The translations under genes and the position numbers were made by a program. A DNA stretch of 64,000 bases from Haloarcula limicola (GTDB lineage: Archaea; Halobacteriota; Halobacteria; Halobacteriales; Haloarculaceae): positions 992,001 through 1,056,000 of the forward strand of contig NZ_WRXM01000001.1 of NCBI RefSeq assembly GCF_010119205.1, written 5' to 3'. The notes below the pieces were generated by a model, which was given only the letters and a program-made list of their open reading frames with translations, was not told where the DNA came from and did not search any database. This document shows positions 28,213 to 36,908 of this stretch, in pieces. The stretch's first letter is position 1. Every line of letters starts with the position of its first letter.

Positions 28213-28377
28213 TACCAACCACGACAGCCACGGGAAAGTTTGTTACCCGAACGATATTCGGCGATAAGCGCGCCGTACAGGCCGATAGCGGCAGTCTACT
28301 CGTCTGCTGATCTGAGCCGTTTCGGCGTGTCGTGTCGGGGTGACGACGGCCACCGACCGCCGCGATGACGCCCCTAC

Positions 28378-29832
28378 TCAGTAGCTCTTGGCGAAGTACG
28401 CCGTCTCTTCGGCGTCTTCACCGCAGATCGCGCACTCGTCGTGGATCGGCTCCTCGTCGCGGTCGAGGGGGACCATCACGATCTCGGCGGCGATGGCGTC
28501 TTTGATTGGGTCCTCGCAGTCCTCGTCGCCGCACCAGCCGCATTTGACGTAGCCGCCGTGCTGGCCGATGGTGCCGAGGATCTCCTCTCGGGAGTCAGCC
28601 TCCCGAATCTCGCCCTCTAAGGTCTCCTCCGCGCTGGCGTACAGTTTCCCGTGGACGGTGTCGAGGTGCTCTCGAACGGTTTCGGCGATGCCCTCGCGGC
28701 CGACGGTCTCCTGTTCGCCGTCGGGGCGGTGAGCGAGCGTCGCCTCCCCGTCGTCGACCTCGTGGGGGCCGATCTCGACCCGGAGCGGGACGCCGTTGAG
28801 CTCGTGTTCGTTGAACTTGAAACCGGGATTGCGGTGCTCGCGGTCGTCGAGTTCGACGCGGACGCCCGCCTCTTCGAGTTCCGCGGCGAGGTCGGCGGCG
28901 TATTCGATCACCTCGTCTTTGTTCTCCTCCTGCCAGATGGGGACGACGACGACCTGGTCGGGGGCCAGCGCGGGCGGCAGGACGAGTCCCTGGTCGTCGG
29001 AGTGAGTCATGATGAGCGCGCCCATCGCACGCCACGAGATGCCCCATGACGTGGTGTGAGCCGTGTTCTCGTCCTCGTCGGCGTCGGCGTAGGTGATGTC
29101 GAACGCCTCCGCGAAGGAGGTCCCAAGATAGTGCGAGGTCGCGGCCTGCACCGACTTCCCGTCGGGCATCAGCGCCTCGATGGAGGTGGTCGTGTGCGCG
29201 CCGGGGAACTTGTCGTGTTCGGGCTTGCGGCCCTTCAGCGGCGGCAGCGCCATCACGTCCTCGTAGAGGCGGGCGTACTGCTCCAGCCGGGTCATCGTCT
29301 CGTCCCACGCGCCCTCCTCGTCGGTGTGGGCGGTGTGGCCCTCCTGCCAGAGGAACTCCTTGGTGCGGAAGAACGGCTTGGTCTCGGTGGCCTCCCACCG
29401 GACGACCGAACACCACTGGTTGAGCCGCATCGGGAGGTCCCGGTGCGAGCGGGTCCAGTCGGCCATGAACGGCGCGATGATGGACTCGCTGGTGGGCCGC
29501 ACGGCCAGTCGCTCTTCGAGTTCCTCGTTGCCGCCGTGGGTCACCCACGCCACCTCGGGGTCGAACCCCTCGACGACGTCCTTCTCCCGTTCGAGGTACG
29601 ACTCGGGGATGAACATCGGGAAGTAGGCGTTCTCGACGCCGGTGTCCTTGAACCAGCCGTCGAGGTTGTCCTGAATGCGCTCCCAGATAGCGTAGCCGCG
29701 CGGTCGCGTGACGATGAACCCGCCCATGGGGGCGTAGTCCGCGAGGCCGGCCTTCTGGACGACCTCGGCGTACCACTCGCCGGGTGAATGCTCCTTGCTC
29801 TCCGTGATGCCGAGTTCCTGCTCGCCGCTCAT
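28378..29832 (-). CDS. proS: Prolyl-tRNA synthetase (archaeal/eukaryotic type)
   Basis: 484 residues of class II architecture: MGGFIVTRPRGYAIWERIQ, motif 2 in LPMRLNQWCSVVRWE with FFRTKEFLWQEGHTAH, and motif 3 region in WRAMGALIMTHSDDQGLVLPP. An anticodon-binding domain follows, then the C-terminal zinc-binding extension typical of this ProRS type (GYVKCGWCGDEDC, HDECAICGED) ending in Tyr. It charges tRNA-Pro. No editing insertion is present, as expected for this type. Confidence 0.97.
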   Translation of the reverse strand: MSGEQELGITESKEHSPGEWYAEVVQKAGLADYAPMGGFIVTRPRGYAIWERIQDNLDGWFKDTGVENAYFPMFIPESYLEREKDVVEGFDPEVAWVTHGGNEELEERLAVRPTSESIIAPFMADWTRSHRDLPMRLNQWCSVVRWEATETKPFFRTKEFLWQEGHTAHTDEEGAWDETMTRLEQYARLYEDVMALPPLKGRKPEHDKFPGAHTTTSIEALMPDGKSVQAATSHYLGTSFAEAFDITYADADEDENTAHTTSWGISWRAMGALIMTHSDDQGLVLPPALAPDQVVVVPIWQEENKDEVIEYAADLAAELEEAGVRVELDDREHRNPGFKFNEHELNGVPLRVEIGPHEVDDGEATLAHRPDGEQETVGREGIAETVREHLDTVHGKLYASAEETLEGEIREADSREEILGTIGQHGGYVKCGWCGDEDCEDPIKDAIAAEIVMVPLDRDEEPIHDECAICGEDAEETAYFAKSY

Positions 29833-29891
29833 TACCGGAATCGTGGCCGACGCGGCTAATAAACTCCCCGAAGGGTCGGGACGGCGTGTCA

Positions 29892-30614
29892 CTACGCACC
29901 GAGCGTCGTCAGCGACGCCACGGAGTCGGCGATTCGCCGCTCCATCTCCGCGCCGGCGAAGCTCGGGACCGGCGTCGCCCCGAGCGCGTAGAACTCGCCG
30001 TCTTCGCCCCGCGTGAAATCGACCGCGACGGCGCGCGCGCCGAAGCGGTCCTGTAGCTCCCGGACCCGCGCGGCCAGCATGATGTCGACCTCCGTCGACT
30101 CGACCAGCGAGTCCGTCCCCGAGATCGACGTCCGAATCTTCAGCGCTCGCATGTGCGTCTCGCGGCCGTCGTCGACGGCGTAGTAGCGGTGGTCGACCGG
30201 GCCGTCCCTGACGTCTTCGACGTGGAAGTCGGCCTCGCCGAGCGAGGCCCCTCCGGTCCACGCGTACCGGCGGCCGGCGACGTACCCCTCGCTCGGCCCG
30301 TCGAAACGCACCTCGGGGACGCGACAGCCGACCGCCGACAGCGCGTCGAGCGAGACGAGGCGAGCGGACAGCGCCGTCGTCGCCGCGAAGCCGTTCCACG
30401 TCGGGACGCCCACCCGATCGGCGAACCGGAGCGCCGCGAACGCCTCGGGGTGGAGCACGCCGTTGACGAGCGCCGAGAGACCTGCTACCTCCCCGGGCGA
30501 GATCGGGTCGGCCGGCCGGCGGAACTCGACGTCGAACCCCCGCGCCGCCAGGCGTTCCGCGACCGGACCGAAGGCCGCGTGGTCCGGCTCGCAGACGAAC
30601 CCGATTGTGTCCAT
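29892..30614 (-). CDS. RimK-like ATP-grasp-related protein (possibly degenerate)
   Basis: 240 residues. The layout ALVNGVLHPEAFAALRFADRVGVPTWNGFAATTALSARLVSLDAL resembles the entry of ATP-grasp proteins, and AVAVDFTRGEDGEFYALGATPVPSFAGAEMERRIADSV resembles their C-terminal metal-binding end. The usual metal-site Asn (as in E-x-N-x-x-P) is replaced here by Thr in ALGATPVPSF, and the Gly-rich ATP loop is weak, so ligase activity is uncertain. The gene lies 59 bases downstream-facing from proS on the same strand and is divergent from the small membrane gene at 30693. Confidence 0.5.
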   Translation of the reverse strand: MDTIGFVCEPDHAAFGPVAERLAARGFDVEFRRPADPISPGEVAGLSALVNGVLHPEAFAALRFADRVGVPTWNGFAATTALSARLVSLDALSAVGCRVPEVRFDGPSEGYVAGRRYAWTGGASLGEADFHVEDVRDGPVDHRYYAVDDGRETHMRALKIRTSISGTDSLVESTEVDIMLAARVRELQDRFGARAVAVDFTRGEDGEFYALGATPVPSFAGAEMERRIADSVASLTTLGA

Positions 30615-30692
30615 GGCGGCGGGTCGAACGGCGGGCGTAAAAAACTCCGGCAGAACCGAGCGACTCAGGTGGCTCCGTCCCCAAACCCGACC

Positions 30693-31034
30693 ATGATTCG
30701 GCCGGGTCACGTCGGCGTCCACTGGGGCGACTTCCACGCCGACTTCGCCGTCGTGCTCGCGGTGTCGGCCGTCGCGACGGCGGCGCTCTGTGCCCTCGGC
30801 CTCGCGGTGTACCGGCGGCGCGGATCGCGGGCCTATCTGTTGCTCGCGCTGGCGCTCGTCGCGCTGGTCGCCCGCCCGCTGGTGGCCGGGCTGGCGATGC
30901 TGGGGACCGTCAGTCCCGCGACCCACCACACGCTGGAACACGGGGCCGACGCCGTCGTCGTCGCGCTGGTGTTCGGGGCGGTCTACTACGCCCGCAGCGT
31001 CGAGAAGCGACTAGACAACGAGGAGGACACGTGA
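30693..31034 (+). CDS. Small three-helix membrane protein
   Basis: 113 residues with three hydrophobic helices (about 18-38, 47-67, 85-103). HWGDFHADFAV at the N-terminus and THHTLEHGADAVVVALVFG supply several histidines at membrane edges. I do not recognise a characterised family. It is followed after 37 bases by a winged-helix gene in the same direction; paired membrane-protein/regulator genes of this kind often act together, which is an inference. Confidence 0.65.
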   Translation: MIRPGHVGVHWGDFHADFAVVLAVSAVATAALCALGLAVYRRRGSRAYLLLALALVALVARPLVAGLAMLGTVSPATHHTLEHGADAVVVALVFGAVYYARSVEKRLDNEEDT

Positions 31035-31071
31035 CTGGAACAACAGCGGTACGGACCGAGGCGGAGGGACG

Positions 31072-31575
31072 ATGAACGAGACGCGGCGGCGCATCCGCGA
31101 CCACATCGAGCGGGACCCCGGCGTCCACTTCCGGGAGCTGACCCGGGCGCTGGATCTCGGGACCGGACAAGTGCAGTACCACCTCCGGAAACTCGACGAC
31201 GTCGTCGGTGAATCGGTCAGCGGTCGGAAGCACTACTACCCGCCGGGCTACGACCCGTGGGAGCGGCGCGCGCTGGCGCTCCTCCGGCGCGAGACGGCCC
31301 GCGACGTGGTCGTGACGCTGCTGGAGCGAGAGACCGCTCGACCCGCGGCCGTCGCCGACCACCTCGGGATCGCCCGGAGTACGCTCGAACACCACCTCGA
31401 CGGGCTCGCGGAGTGCGGCGTGGTCGAGAAGCGCCGGGACGCCGGCCGCGTGACCCTCGCGCTCTGTCGGCCCGAGGAGACCGCTCGCCTCCTCCGTTCC
31501 GCCGAACCGACCCTCCCCGAACGGCTGACCGACCGGTTCGAGCGGCTGGTGGACGGGCTGCTGGAAGACCCGTAG
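31072..31575 (+). CDS. Double winged-helix transcription regulator
   Basis: 167 residues containing two tandem winged-helix DNA-binding domains: TRRRIRDHIERDPGVHFRELTRAL...VQYHLRKLDDVV (about 4-45) and RDVVVTLLERETARPAAVADHLGIARSTLEHHLDGLAECGVVEKR (about 78-122). This is the layout of haloarchaeal ArsR/MarR-like regulators. It sits directly before a run of Tat lipoprotein genes and after a membrane protein, so it is the likely regulator of that cluster. No ligand-binding domain is seen. Confidence 0.8.
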   Translation: MNETRRRIRDHIERDPGVHFRELTRALDLGTGQVQYHLRKLDDVVGESVSGRKHYYPPGYDPWERRALALLRRETARDVVVTLLERETARPAAVADHLGIARSTLEHHLDGLAECGVVEKRRDAGRVTLALCRPEETARLLRSAEPTLPERLTDRFERLVDGLLEDP

Positions 31576-31655
31576 GACGGTACGAATCCGTCCCGTCCCC
31601 TCGTTCGACGCCCGTACCAGAACCCAATAAGGGGTGCAGTCCCTAGCGGGCGTCG

Positions 31656-32924
31656 ATGACCGACCGCGGCATCTCCCGACGCGAGTTCGCCAAGAGCGCC
31701 GTCGCCATCGGCGGGACGGCCGCGCTCGCCGCCTGCCTCGACCGCGGCGCGCCCGACGTGCCCGAGGGGACGGACGACCCCGGCGGCTTGCCGGCCCGCC
31801 AGCACGCGTGGAACGCCTCCCTGGCGACCGACGACGCCGGCAACCCGCGCATGCCCCACCACCACGTCCTCCTGTTGCTCGACTACGAGGGCGACGGCGC
31901 GCCGACCGACGGCGACCGGAGACAGGTGGAGGAGGCACTGACCGGGCTCGAACGCGCCTACGAGTGGAGCAACGAGGGGCTGCTGTTCACGCTCGGGTAC
32001 ACGCCATCGTACTTCGAGCGCTTCGAGTCGGGGCCAACGGGCGTGGAGTTGCCGGCCCCGAAGGCCCTCGCCCCCTTCGAGGACCCCGCGTTCGACACGC
32101 CCGACGCGCTGTTGCACCTCGCCAGCGATCACGAGAGCGTCGTGCTGGCCGCCGAGGAGGCGCTGAAGGGCAACCGCGAGACGGTCAACGACCGCGAGGT
32201 GTCGGCGACGTTCTCGGGCGTCTTCACCGAGTCCGACCGTCGAACCGGCTTCGTCGGTCCCGGCCTGCCGGCGGACAATCAGGACGTCGAGGGGATTCCG
32301 GACTCCGACCCGGTCCCCGAGGAGTCGCCGCTGTTCATGGGCTTCAAATCCGGCTTCAAGGGAAATCAGGCCAGCGAGGACCGCGTGAGCGTCGACTCCG
32401 GCCCGTTCGCCAACGGCGCGACGGAGCACCTCTCGTTCATCCGCCTGCACCTCCAGCAGTGGTACGAACAGGACTCCCGAGAGCAGCGTGTCTCGAAGAT
32501 GTTCTGCCCGGCCCACGCGGACGAGGACCGCGTCGAGGGCGTCGGCGAGAACCTCGGGACCGACAGCGGCATGGACGAGTGCCCGGAAGACGTCGTCGAG
32601 AGCAGCCGACGCGAGGGTGTCGCGGGCCACTCCCAGAAGATGACCCGGGTGCGCGAGGACGACAGTCCCCTGATACTCCGCCGGGACTTCGACTCGACGG
32701 ACGGCGGCGAGGCGGGGCTTCACTTCCTCTCGCTCCAGCGGTCCATCGCCGACTTCGTGAACACGCGGGAGTCGATGAACGGCACCGACGTCGCCGAGAA
32801 CTCGGCGGTCGGCCAGCGGGTCAACAACGGCATCCTGCAGTACATGACCGTCGAGCGCCGCGGGAACTACCTCCTGCCGCCGCGGGACCTGCGCGCGCTG
32901 CCGAGCGCCGACCCGAGCGCCTGA
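31656..32924 (+). CDS. Tat lipoprotein with DyP-peroxidase-like fold
   Basis: 422 residues. SRREFAKSAVAIGGTAALAAC combines a Tat motif and a lipobox, so the protein is exported folded and anchored at the outer face. Near residue 324 the segment GHSQKMTRV followed by LILRRDFDS and GLHFLSLQRSIADFV parallels the DyP-type peroxidase end, in which the proximal heme His lies in a similar H-x-x-K/R context, followed by RRG and the FQRD-type helix. The distal GxxDG motif is not obvious, so peroxidase activity is unproven. A deferrochelatase-like or heme/iron role is an inference supported by the neighbouring metal-transport-like protein. Confidence 0.65.
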   Translation: MTDRGISRREFAKSAVAIGGTAALAACLDRGAPDVPEGTDDPGGLPARQHAWNASLATDDAGNPRMPHHHVLLLLDYEGDGAPTDGDRRQVEEALTGLERAYEWSNEGLLFTLGYTPSYFERFESGPTGVELPAPKALAPFEDPAFDTPDALLHLASDHESVVLAAEEALKGNRETVNDREVSATFSGVFTESDRRTGFVGPGLPADNQDVEGIPDSDPVPEESPLFMGFKSGFKGNQASEDRVSVDSGPFANGATEHLSFIRLHLQQWYEQDSREQRVSKMFCPAHADEDRVEGVGENLGTDSGMDECPEDVVESSRREGVAGHSQKMTRVREDDSPLILRRDFDSTDGGEAGLHFLSLQRSIADFVNTRESMNGTDVAENSAVGQRVNNGILQYMTVERRGNYLLPPRDLRALPSADPSA

Positions 32925-32976
32925 TTTCGCCGCCCGTACCAGAACCGTCTTTGGGGGAAAGCCGATAGTCAGCGGC

Positions 32977-34026
32977 ATGAACCGCCGTCGTTTTCTCGCC
33001 GGAACCGGCCTCGCCGGAGCCTCGCTGCTCTCGGGGTGCGGGTCGCTGCAGAGCCAGTCGACGCGTGCGCCGCCGCTGGTCGAGGACCGCCCCGACGCGA
33101 CCTACTGGCCAACTCACGCCGAGGGGATGGGGATGGCCGGAATGGCGCAGGCGGGCGACTACATGGTCGGCCTGACCTACTCGTTCCCACACCGGTTCTG
33201 GACCGTGACCGGGACCGACGCGGAGAAGGTCGAGATCCAAAGCGACGACAGCCTCCACCTGATGGCGACGGTCTGGGACCCGAAGACCGAGATGGTCCTG
33301 CCGGTGAAAGCCGGAGTCTCCATCACGATTAAGCAGGACGGCGAGACGGTCGCCGACAAGTCGCCGTGGCCGATGATCTCACAGAACATGGGATTTCACT
33401 ACGGCGACAACTACGCCCTCTCCGGCGACGGCCTCTACACGATCAGCGTCCGCGTCAACGGCATGTCCGAGCGCCGCCTCGGCGCGTTCTCCGGCCGATT
33501 CGGCGAAGCCGGCGAGGCCAGCGTCGAGTTCGACTTCTCGCAGTCGGCCCTGCGGGACCTCTCCTTCGAGGAGTTCCCCGACCAGCAGGGCGAGCGCAAC
33601 GCGGTCGAGCTGATGGAGATGGAGATGATACCGACCTCGCAGACGCCCCCCGCCGGGCAGCTGCCCGGGTCGGTGCTGGGAACGAAGAAGGGGAACGACG
33701 GGGTGTACGCCGCGACGTGGCTGACCGAGGCCGACTTCCTCGGCGACGGCGAGTCGTATCTGGCCGTCTCGCCCCGCACGCCGTACAACCGCATTCCGTT
33801 GCCGATGATGTCGCTCGACGCGAGCGTCGAAGCGAGCGGTGAGACGGCCTTCGACGACGCCCTGAGCGCGGCGATCCACCCCGACCTCGGGTATCACTAC
33901 GGCGCGGTCGTCCCCGCGACCGGTAGCGACCCCTCGGTCACCGTCGAGGTCATCGCGCCGCCGCAAGTGTCGCGCCACGAGGGCTTCGAGACGGCATTCC
34001 TGTCGACGCCGTCACTCTCGTTTTAG
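32977..34026 (+). CDS. Tat lipoprotein related to Tp34/P19 metal-transport proteins
   Basis: 349 residues; RRRFLAGTGLAGASLLSGC is a Tat signal with lipobox. The mature protein opens with EGMGMAGMAQAGDYMVGLTYSFPHRFWTV, a Met/His-rich beta start like that of Tp34/P19 periplasmic iron-binding proteins, and has later metal-ligand candidates in QNMGFHYGDNYALSG and HPDLGYHYGAVV. The gene lies 52 bases after the DyP-like lipoprotein. Together they recall parts of bacterial ferrous iron uptake systems, but no FTR1 permease is present here. Similarity is from motifs only. Confidence 0.6.
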   Translation: MNRRRFLAGTGLAGASLLSGCGSLQSQSTRAPPLVEDRPDATYWPTHAEGMGMAGMAQAGDYMVGLTYSFPHRFWTVTGTDAEKVEIQSDDSLHLMATVWDPKTEMVLPVKAGVSITIKQDGETVADKSPWPMISQNMGFHYGDNYALSGDGLYTISVRVNGMSERRLGAFSGRFGEAGEASVEFDFSQSALRDLSFEEFPDQQGERNAVELMEMEMIPTSQTPPAGQLPGSVLGTKKGNDGVYAATWLTEADFLGDGESYLAVSPRTPYNRIPLPMMSLDASVEASGETAFDDALSAAIHPDLGYHYGAVVPATGSDPSVTVEVIAPPQVSRHEGFETAFLSTPSLSF

Positions 34027-34506
34027 GTCGAGGGTGAATCGGCTCTCCCCTTCCTGCCACGACCACCCAGGAAGTCGGGTCTGGACGCCCGCCGCGAGCG
34101 CCGCGTCGAGGTCGTCGGCTCCCGCCGCGTCGCCCTCGTCGCCGTGGGTCCGCATATCGGCGACGTGGAAGGTCGCCTCCGCGAGCAGTCGAAGGGGCTG
34201 GTTCCCGGCCACCATCCCGGCGAGTTCGCGGCCGAGCAGTTCGTCGACGACGAATCCGGGGTAGTCCCCCTCGACGTCGAGCGTCCGGAGCAGGCGGACC
34301 AGCGCCGCGACGTTGACGGCCACGTCGCCGTCGGCGAACACCGCGTCGACGGCGTCGAGGTACGCCTCCTCGTCGATGGTCGCGACGTCCGTATCGAACA
34401 GCTCCCCCAGATGGTCGCGGGTCTCGTTGACCAGCGGGACCACTGCGCCGCGCCGCTCGCGGACCCACTCGTACTCCTCGGCGACGACCGCAGGCGTGAC
34501 GTGCAT
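34012..34506 (-). CDS. Unknown helical protein, overlapping the 3' end of its neighbour
   Basis: 164 residues, soluble, acidic, mostly helical (EEYEWVRERRGAVVPLVNETRDHLGEL; LRLLAEATFHVADMRTHG). No motif is recognised. Its stop lies inside the last codons of the convergent Tp34-like gene (15-base overlap), so the two transcripts would be antisense at their ends. The position inside the lipoprotein cluster on the opposite strand suggests an associated but separately transcribed gene. Confidence 0.6.
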   Translation of the reverse strand: MHVTPAVVAEEYEWVRERRGAVVPLVNETRDHLGELFDTDVATIDEEAYLDAVDAVFADGDVAVNVAALVRLLRTLDVEGDYPGFVVDELLGRELAGMVAGNQPLRLLAEATFHVADMRTHGDEGDAAGADDLDAALAAGVQTRLPGWSWQEGESRFTLDLKRE

Positions 34507-34604
34507 GGGTCATCCTCGCGCGCCGCCGCCTTCGGTGTGGCGGCGGTTCCGCGCGCTCCGATCGGGCGTTCGATAGGTCAATCGAGATCGTAGCGAACAG
34601 GAGA

Positions 34605-34610
34605 CTTATT
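34605..34610 (+). promoter_or_regulatory. TATA-like box for the lipoprotein pair at 34636
   Basis: CTTATT is centred about 28 bases before the ATG at 34636, suggesting that the two lipoprotein genes downstream form their own leaderless transcript. Confidence 0.5.
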
Positions 34611-34635
34611 CCGGTGGGCGAGCGACGCTGAGACG

Positions 34636-35400
34636 ATGGTCCCTCCGACACGCCGACGCGTCCTCCACGGAGCCGCGGGCATCGCGGCCGCCTTATCGGG
34701 ATGCGGCGAACTTCTCAGCGGGAGCGATAGCTCGACGCGGTCACAGCCGACCCCGACCGCCGGCGAGAGCGGCGAATCGAGCCGCGGAGACTTCGCCGGC
34801 AGCGAATCGGACCCCGCTTCCCTCGCGCTGCGGGTCGATACCGACCGCCCGCCGGTCTGGTTCGACGACCCCGACCGCGAGGACGGCGGGCGACCGACCC
34901 CCGCGGAGCACGGTGGGTACGGGTACTTCCGAACGCACGGGCTGGTCGACTCCGCCGACCGCGCCGGGCGCGTCTCGGTCGCCGACGTACCGGACCCGGA
35001 CCGGATCCCGGCGTTCTTCGAGGCGACGGATTTCGACAGCGAGACGGTCTACGTCGAGAGCCAGCTGGTCGAGGAGTGCTTCCGCCTCGAACTCTGTAGC
35101 GTCTCGTGGAGCCCCGACGAGGTCCGGACCGACTACGGGCGGGTCGTCCGCCCCTACGACGACCGCTGTGAGGACGGCGAGAAAGTCTTCGCGGTGCGTT
35201 TCATCAGGATTCCGGCCGCCCTCGACGCCGAGGAAGTGAGCGGCTACGGCTCCTCTGTCGGAGCCGGGAGCTGTGGGAACCGACGGGCGCGGGCCGAGTT
35301 CGGCTCGTCCGAGGACGACGGCGACAGCGAGACGGCGACGGCAGACGGCAGCGAGACGCCGATCGAGCCGCCCGCGACGCCGACGGGAGGCGAGCAGTGA
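34636..35400 (+). CDS. Tat lipoprotein, unknown
   Basis: 254 residues. RRRVLHGAAGIAAALSGC gives a Tat signal and lipobox; a Ser/Thr/Gly-rich spacer follows. The folded part (about 60-220) has four Cys residues in VEECFRLELCSVSW, DDRCEDGEK and GAGSCGNRR that could form two disulfides outside the cell, and the tail is acidic and Thr-rich. I know no function. Its TGA overlaps the ATG of the next lipoprotein gene (TGATG at 35398-35402), so the two are translationally coupled. Confidence 0.65.
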   Translation: MVPPTRRRVLHGAAGIAAALSGCGELLSGSDSSTRSQPTPTAGESGESSRGDFAGSESDPASLALRVDTDRPPVWFDDPDREDGGRPTPAEHGGYGYFRTHGLVDSADRAGRVSVADVPDPDRIPAFFEATDFDSETVYVESQLVEECFRLELCSVSWSPDEVRTDYGRVVRPYDDRCEDGEKVFAVRFIRIPAALDAEEVSGYGSSVGAGSCGNRRARAEFGSSEDDGDSETATADGSETPIEPPATPTGGEQ

Positions 35401-36698
35401 TGCCCGCCGGAGACCGCCTGAGCCGACGCGGGATGCTCGCCGGGATCGGTGCAGTCAGCGCGGGCGCGCTCGCCGGCTGTGGCGGTATCGGCGACCTCAC
35501 CGGGTCCGAGGGGACGGAGATACGGAGCCACGAGCTGCCGGCGGTCGACCCGGACGAGGACGGCCGACTGGTCGCGTCTGCCGTGCCCGTCGCCATCGAC
35601 AGCGATCACCTCGCGGCCGCCCGCGACCGCGCCACCTCGCTGCTGGCCGAGTTGCCGACGCCGCTCGGCCCGGACGAGATCCCGAACGGGCACGTCCGGG
35701 GGCGGTTGCTCGGCGCGGCCGACGACGCGACCGACTCGCTCGACGAGGCGCGGCGCGCGCAGACCGACCTCGCAGCGATGACAGAACTCCGGCGGAGCCG
35801 CGAACGCGCCCGCTACGCCGCCGGCGGCTGGCGGTTCGCCGCCGGGACGCAGTCGCTCGACGGCCTTCGGACGGCCCGGCAAAACGCCGTCGGCGAGGCG
35901 CGGACGTTCGAGTCGTCCCGAGAGTACCGGGGGAGCGACCCCGTCAGGGCGGCGCTGGTCCACGCCCGCATCGAGGAGTTGCTGCGCCGTGCGACCGACG
36001 ACGAACCCCCGCATACGGAAGCCGACGGCGGCGGGCTCCTGACCGTCGCCGAGTGGGCCGAGGAGGTCGAGACGGCGCGGGCGCTGCTCGCCGACGCTCG
36101 CCACCTCGATTCGCAGTTCGCGGCCTCGCTCTCCGCGGACGCCGGGACCGTCGAGGGACAACTGCGCCGCGCGGCGGAGGCGCTGCTCGCCGACGTTCGC
36201 TCGCGCCGAGAGGGCCTCCCACCGGAACCGACCGCCGACGACTGGGGCGTCCGAGAGCGAGCCGTTCACGAACTCCGGAGCGACGCCGACTACGGAGCGA
36301 AGCGCGTCGCCGACGCCGCCGGACCGGCCGACGCCGTTCTCGACGCCACGGGACGACTCGCCGCGTTCGCCGCGCTGGACAGCGTACTGGAGCGCGTCGA
36401 GTCGGGCGAACGGTTCGCCGTCGAGAGCGCCGCCGACGTCCGCCGGTACCGACAGACCGCCGTGGACGCAATCACCTCGACGCTGGCCGACAGCGCCGAA
36501 CCGGGGTTGACTCGAACCGTCCTCACCGACGCCGCCGGCCGCGTCTGGAGCGCGGACTGGGAGAGCAGCCGTCTCAGCGGCGAGGTCAGCCCCGCGCGGC
36601 TGACCGACCCGGTCTCGTCCTATGTCGTCGCCGCGGCGCTGGCGCGGGCCGCGCCGAAAGCCAGCGAGCGGGCGGCCGAGGCGCTACGGACGGCCTGA
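35400..36698 (+). CDS. Large helical Tat lipoprotein, unknown
   Basis: 432 residues from ATG 35400 (a GTG immediately before it is in frame). LSRRGMLAGIGAVSAGALAGC is a Tat signal with lipobox. The rest is almost wholly alpha-helical and Ala/Arg/Asp-rich (for example DSLDEARRAQTDLAAMTELRRSRERARYAAGG), without cysteines after the lipobox or a clear metal motif. Such helical bundles occur in exported binding proteins, but I cannot assign a family. It is coupled to the preceding Cys-containing lipoprotein. Confidence 0.65.
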   Translation: MPAGDRLSRRGMLAGIGAVSAGALAGCGGIGDLTGSEGTEIRSHELPAVDPDEDGRLVASAVPVAIDSDHLAAARDRATSLLAELPTPLGPDEIPNGHVRGRLLGAADDATDSLDEARRAQTDLAAMTELRRSRERARYAAGGWRFAAGTQSLDGLRTARQNAVGEARTFESSREYRGSDPVRAALVHARIEELLRRATDDEPPHTEADGGGLLTVAEWAEEVETARALLADARHLDSQFAASLSADAGTVEGQLRRAAEALLADVRSRREGLPPEPTADDWGVRERAVHELRSDADYGAKRVADAAGPADAVLDATGRLAAFAALDSVLERVESGERFAVESAADVRRYRQTAVDAITSTLADSAEPGLTRTVLTDAAGRVWSADWESSRLSGEVSPARLTDPVSSYVVAAALARAAPKASERAAEALRTA

Positions 36699-36908
36699 GC
36701 GAGCCGGCAGCGGCGTCGCCCGCTCGGGTTCAGTGCGAAGTCTTTAATATTTCGAGCGGGCTACAGTCGGGTACACTCGGTTTTCCGGGCAGTTTCGCCT
36801 GGAGTTCACTCGCCGAATCAGGGATAACTGTATGACCGTATCACACGCTCGGTCCGGATCTGCCGACGGTGTCGACACCGCCAGCAGGCCGCCCACTCGT
36901 TCTACACT
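36699..36908. other. Intergenic region with 9-bp inverted repeat
   Basis: GCCCGCTCG (36718-36726) and CGAGCGGGC (36753-36761) are perfect inverted copies around a T/A-rich loop containing TTTAATATTT. It may end the lipoprotein transcript and also supply a TATA element for the gene at 36909, which would then have a leader of roughly 130 bases. Confidence 0.4.
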
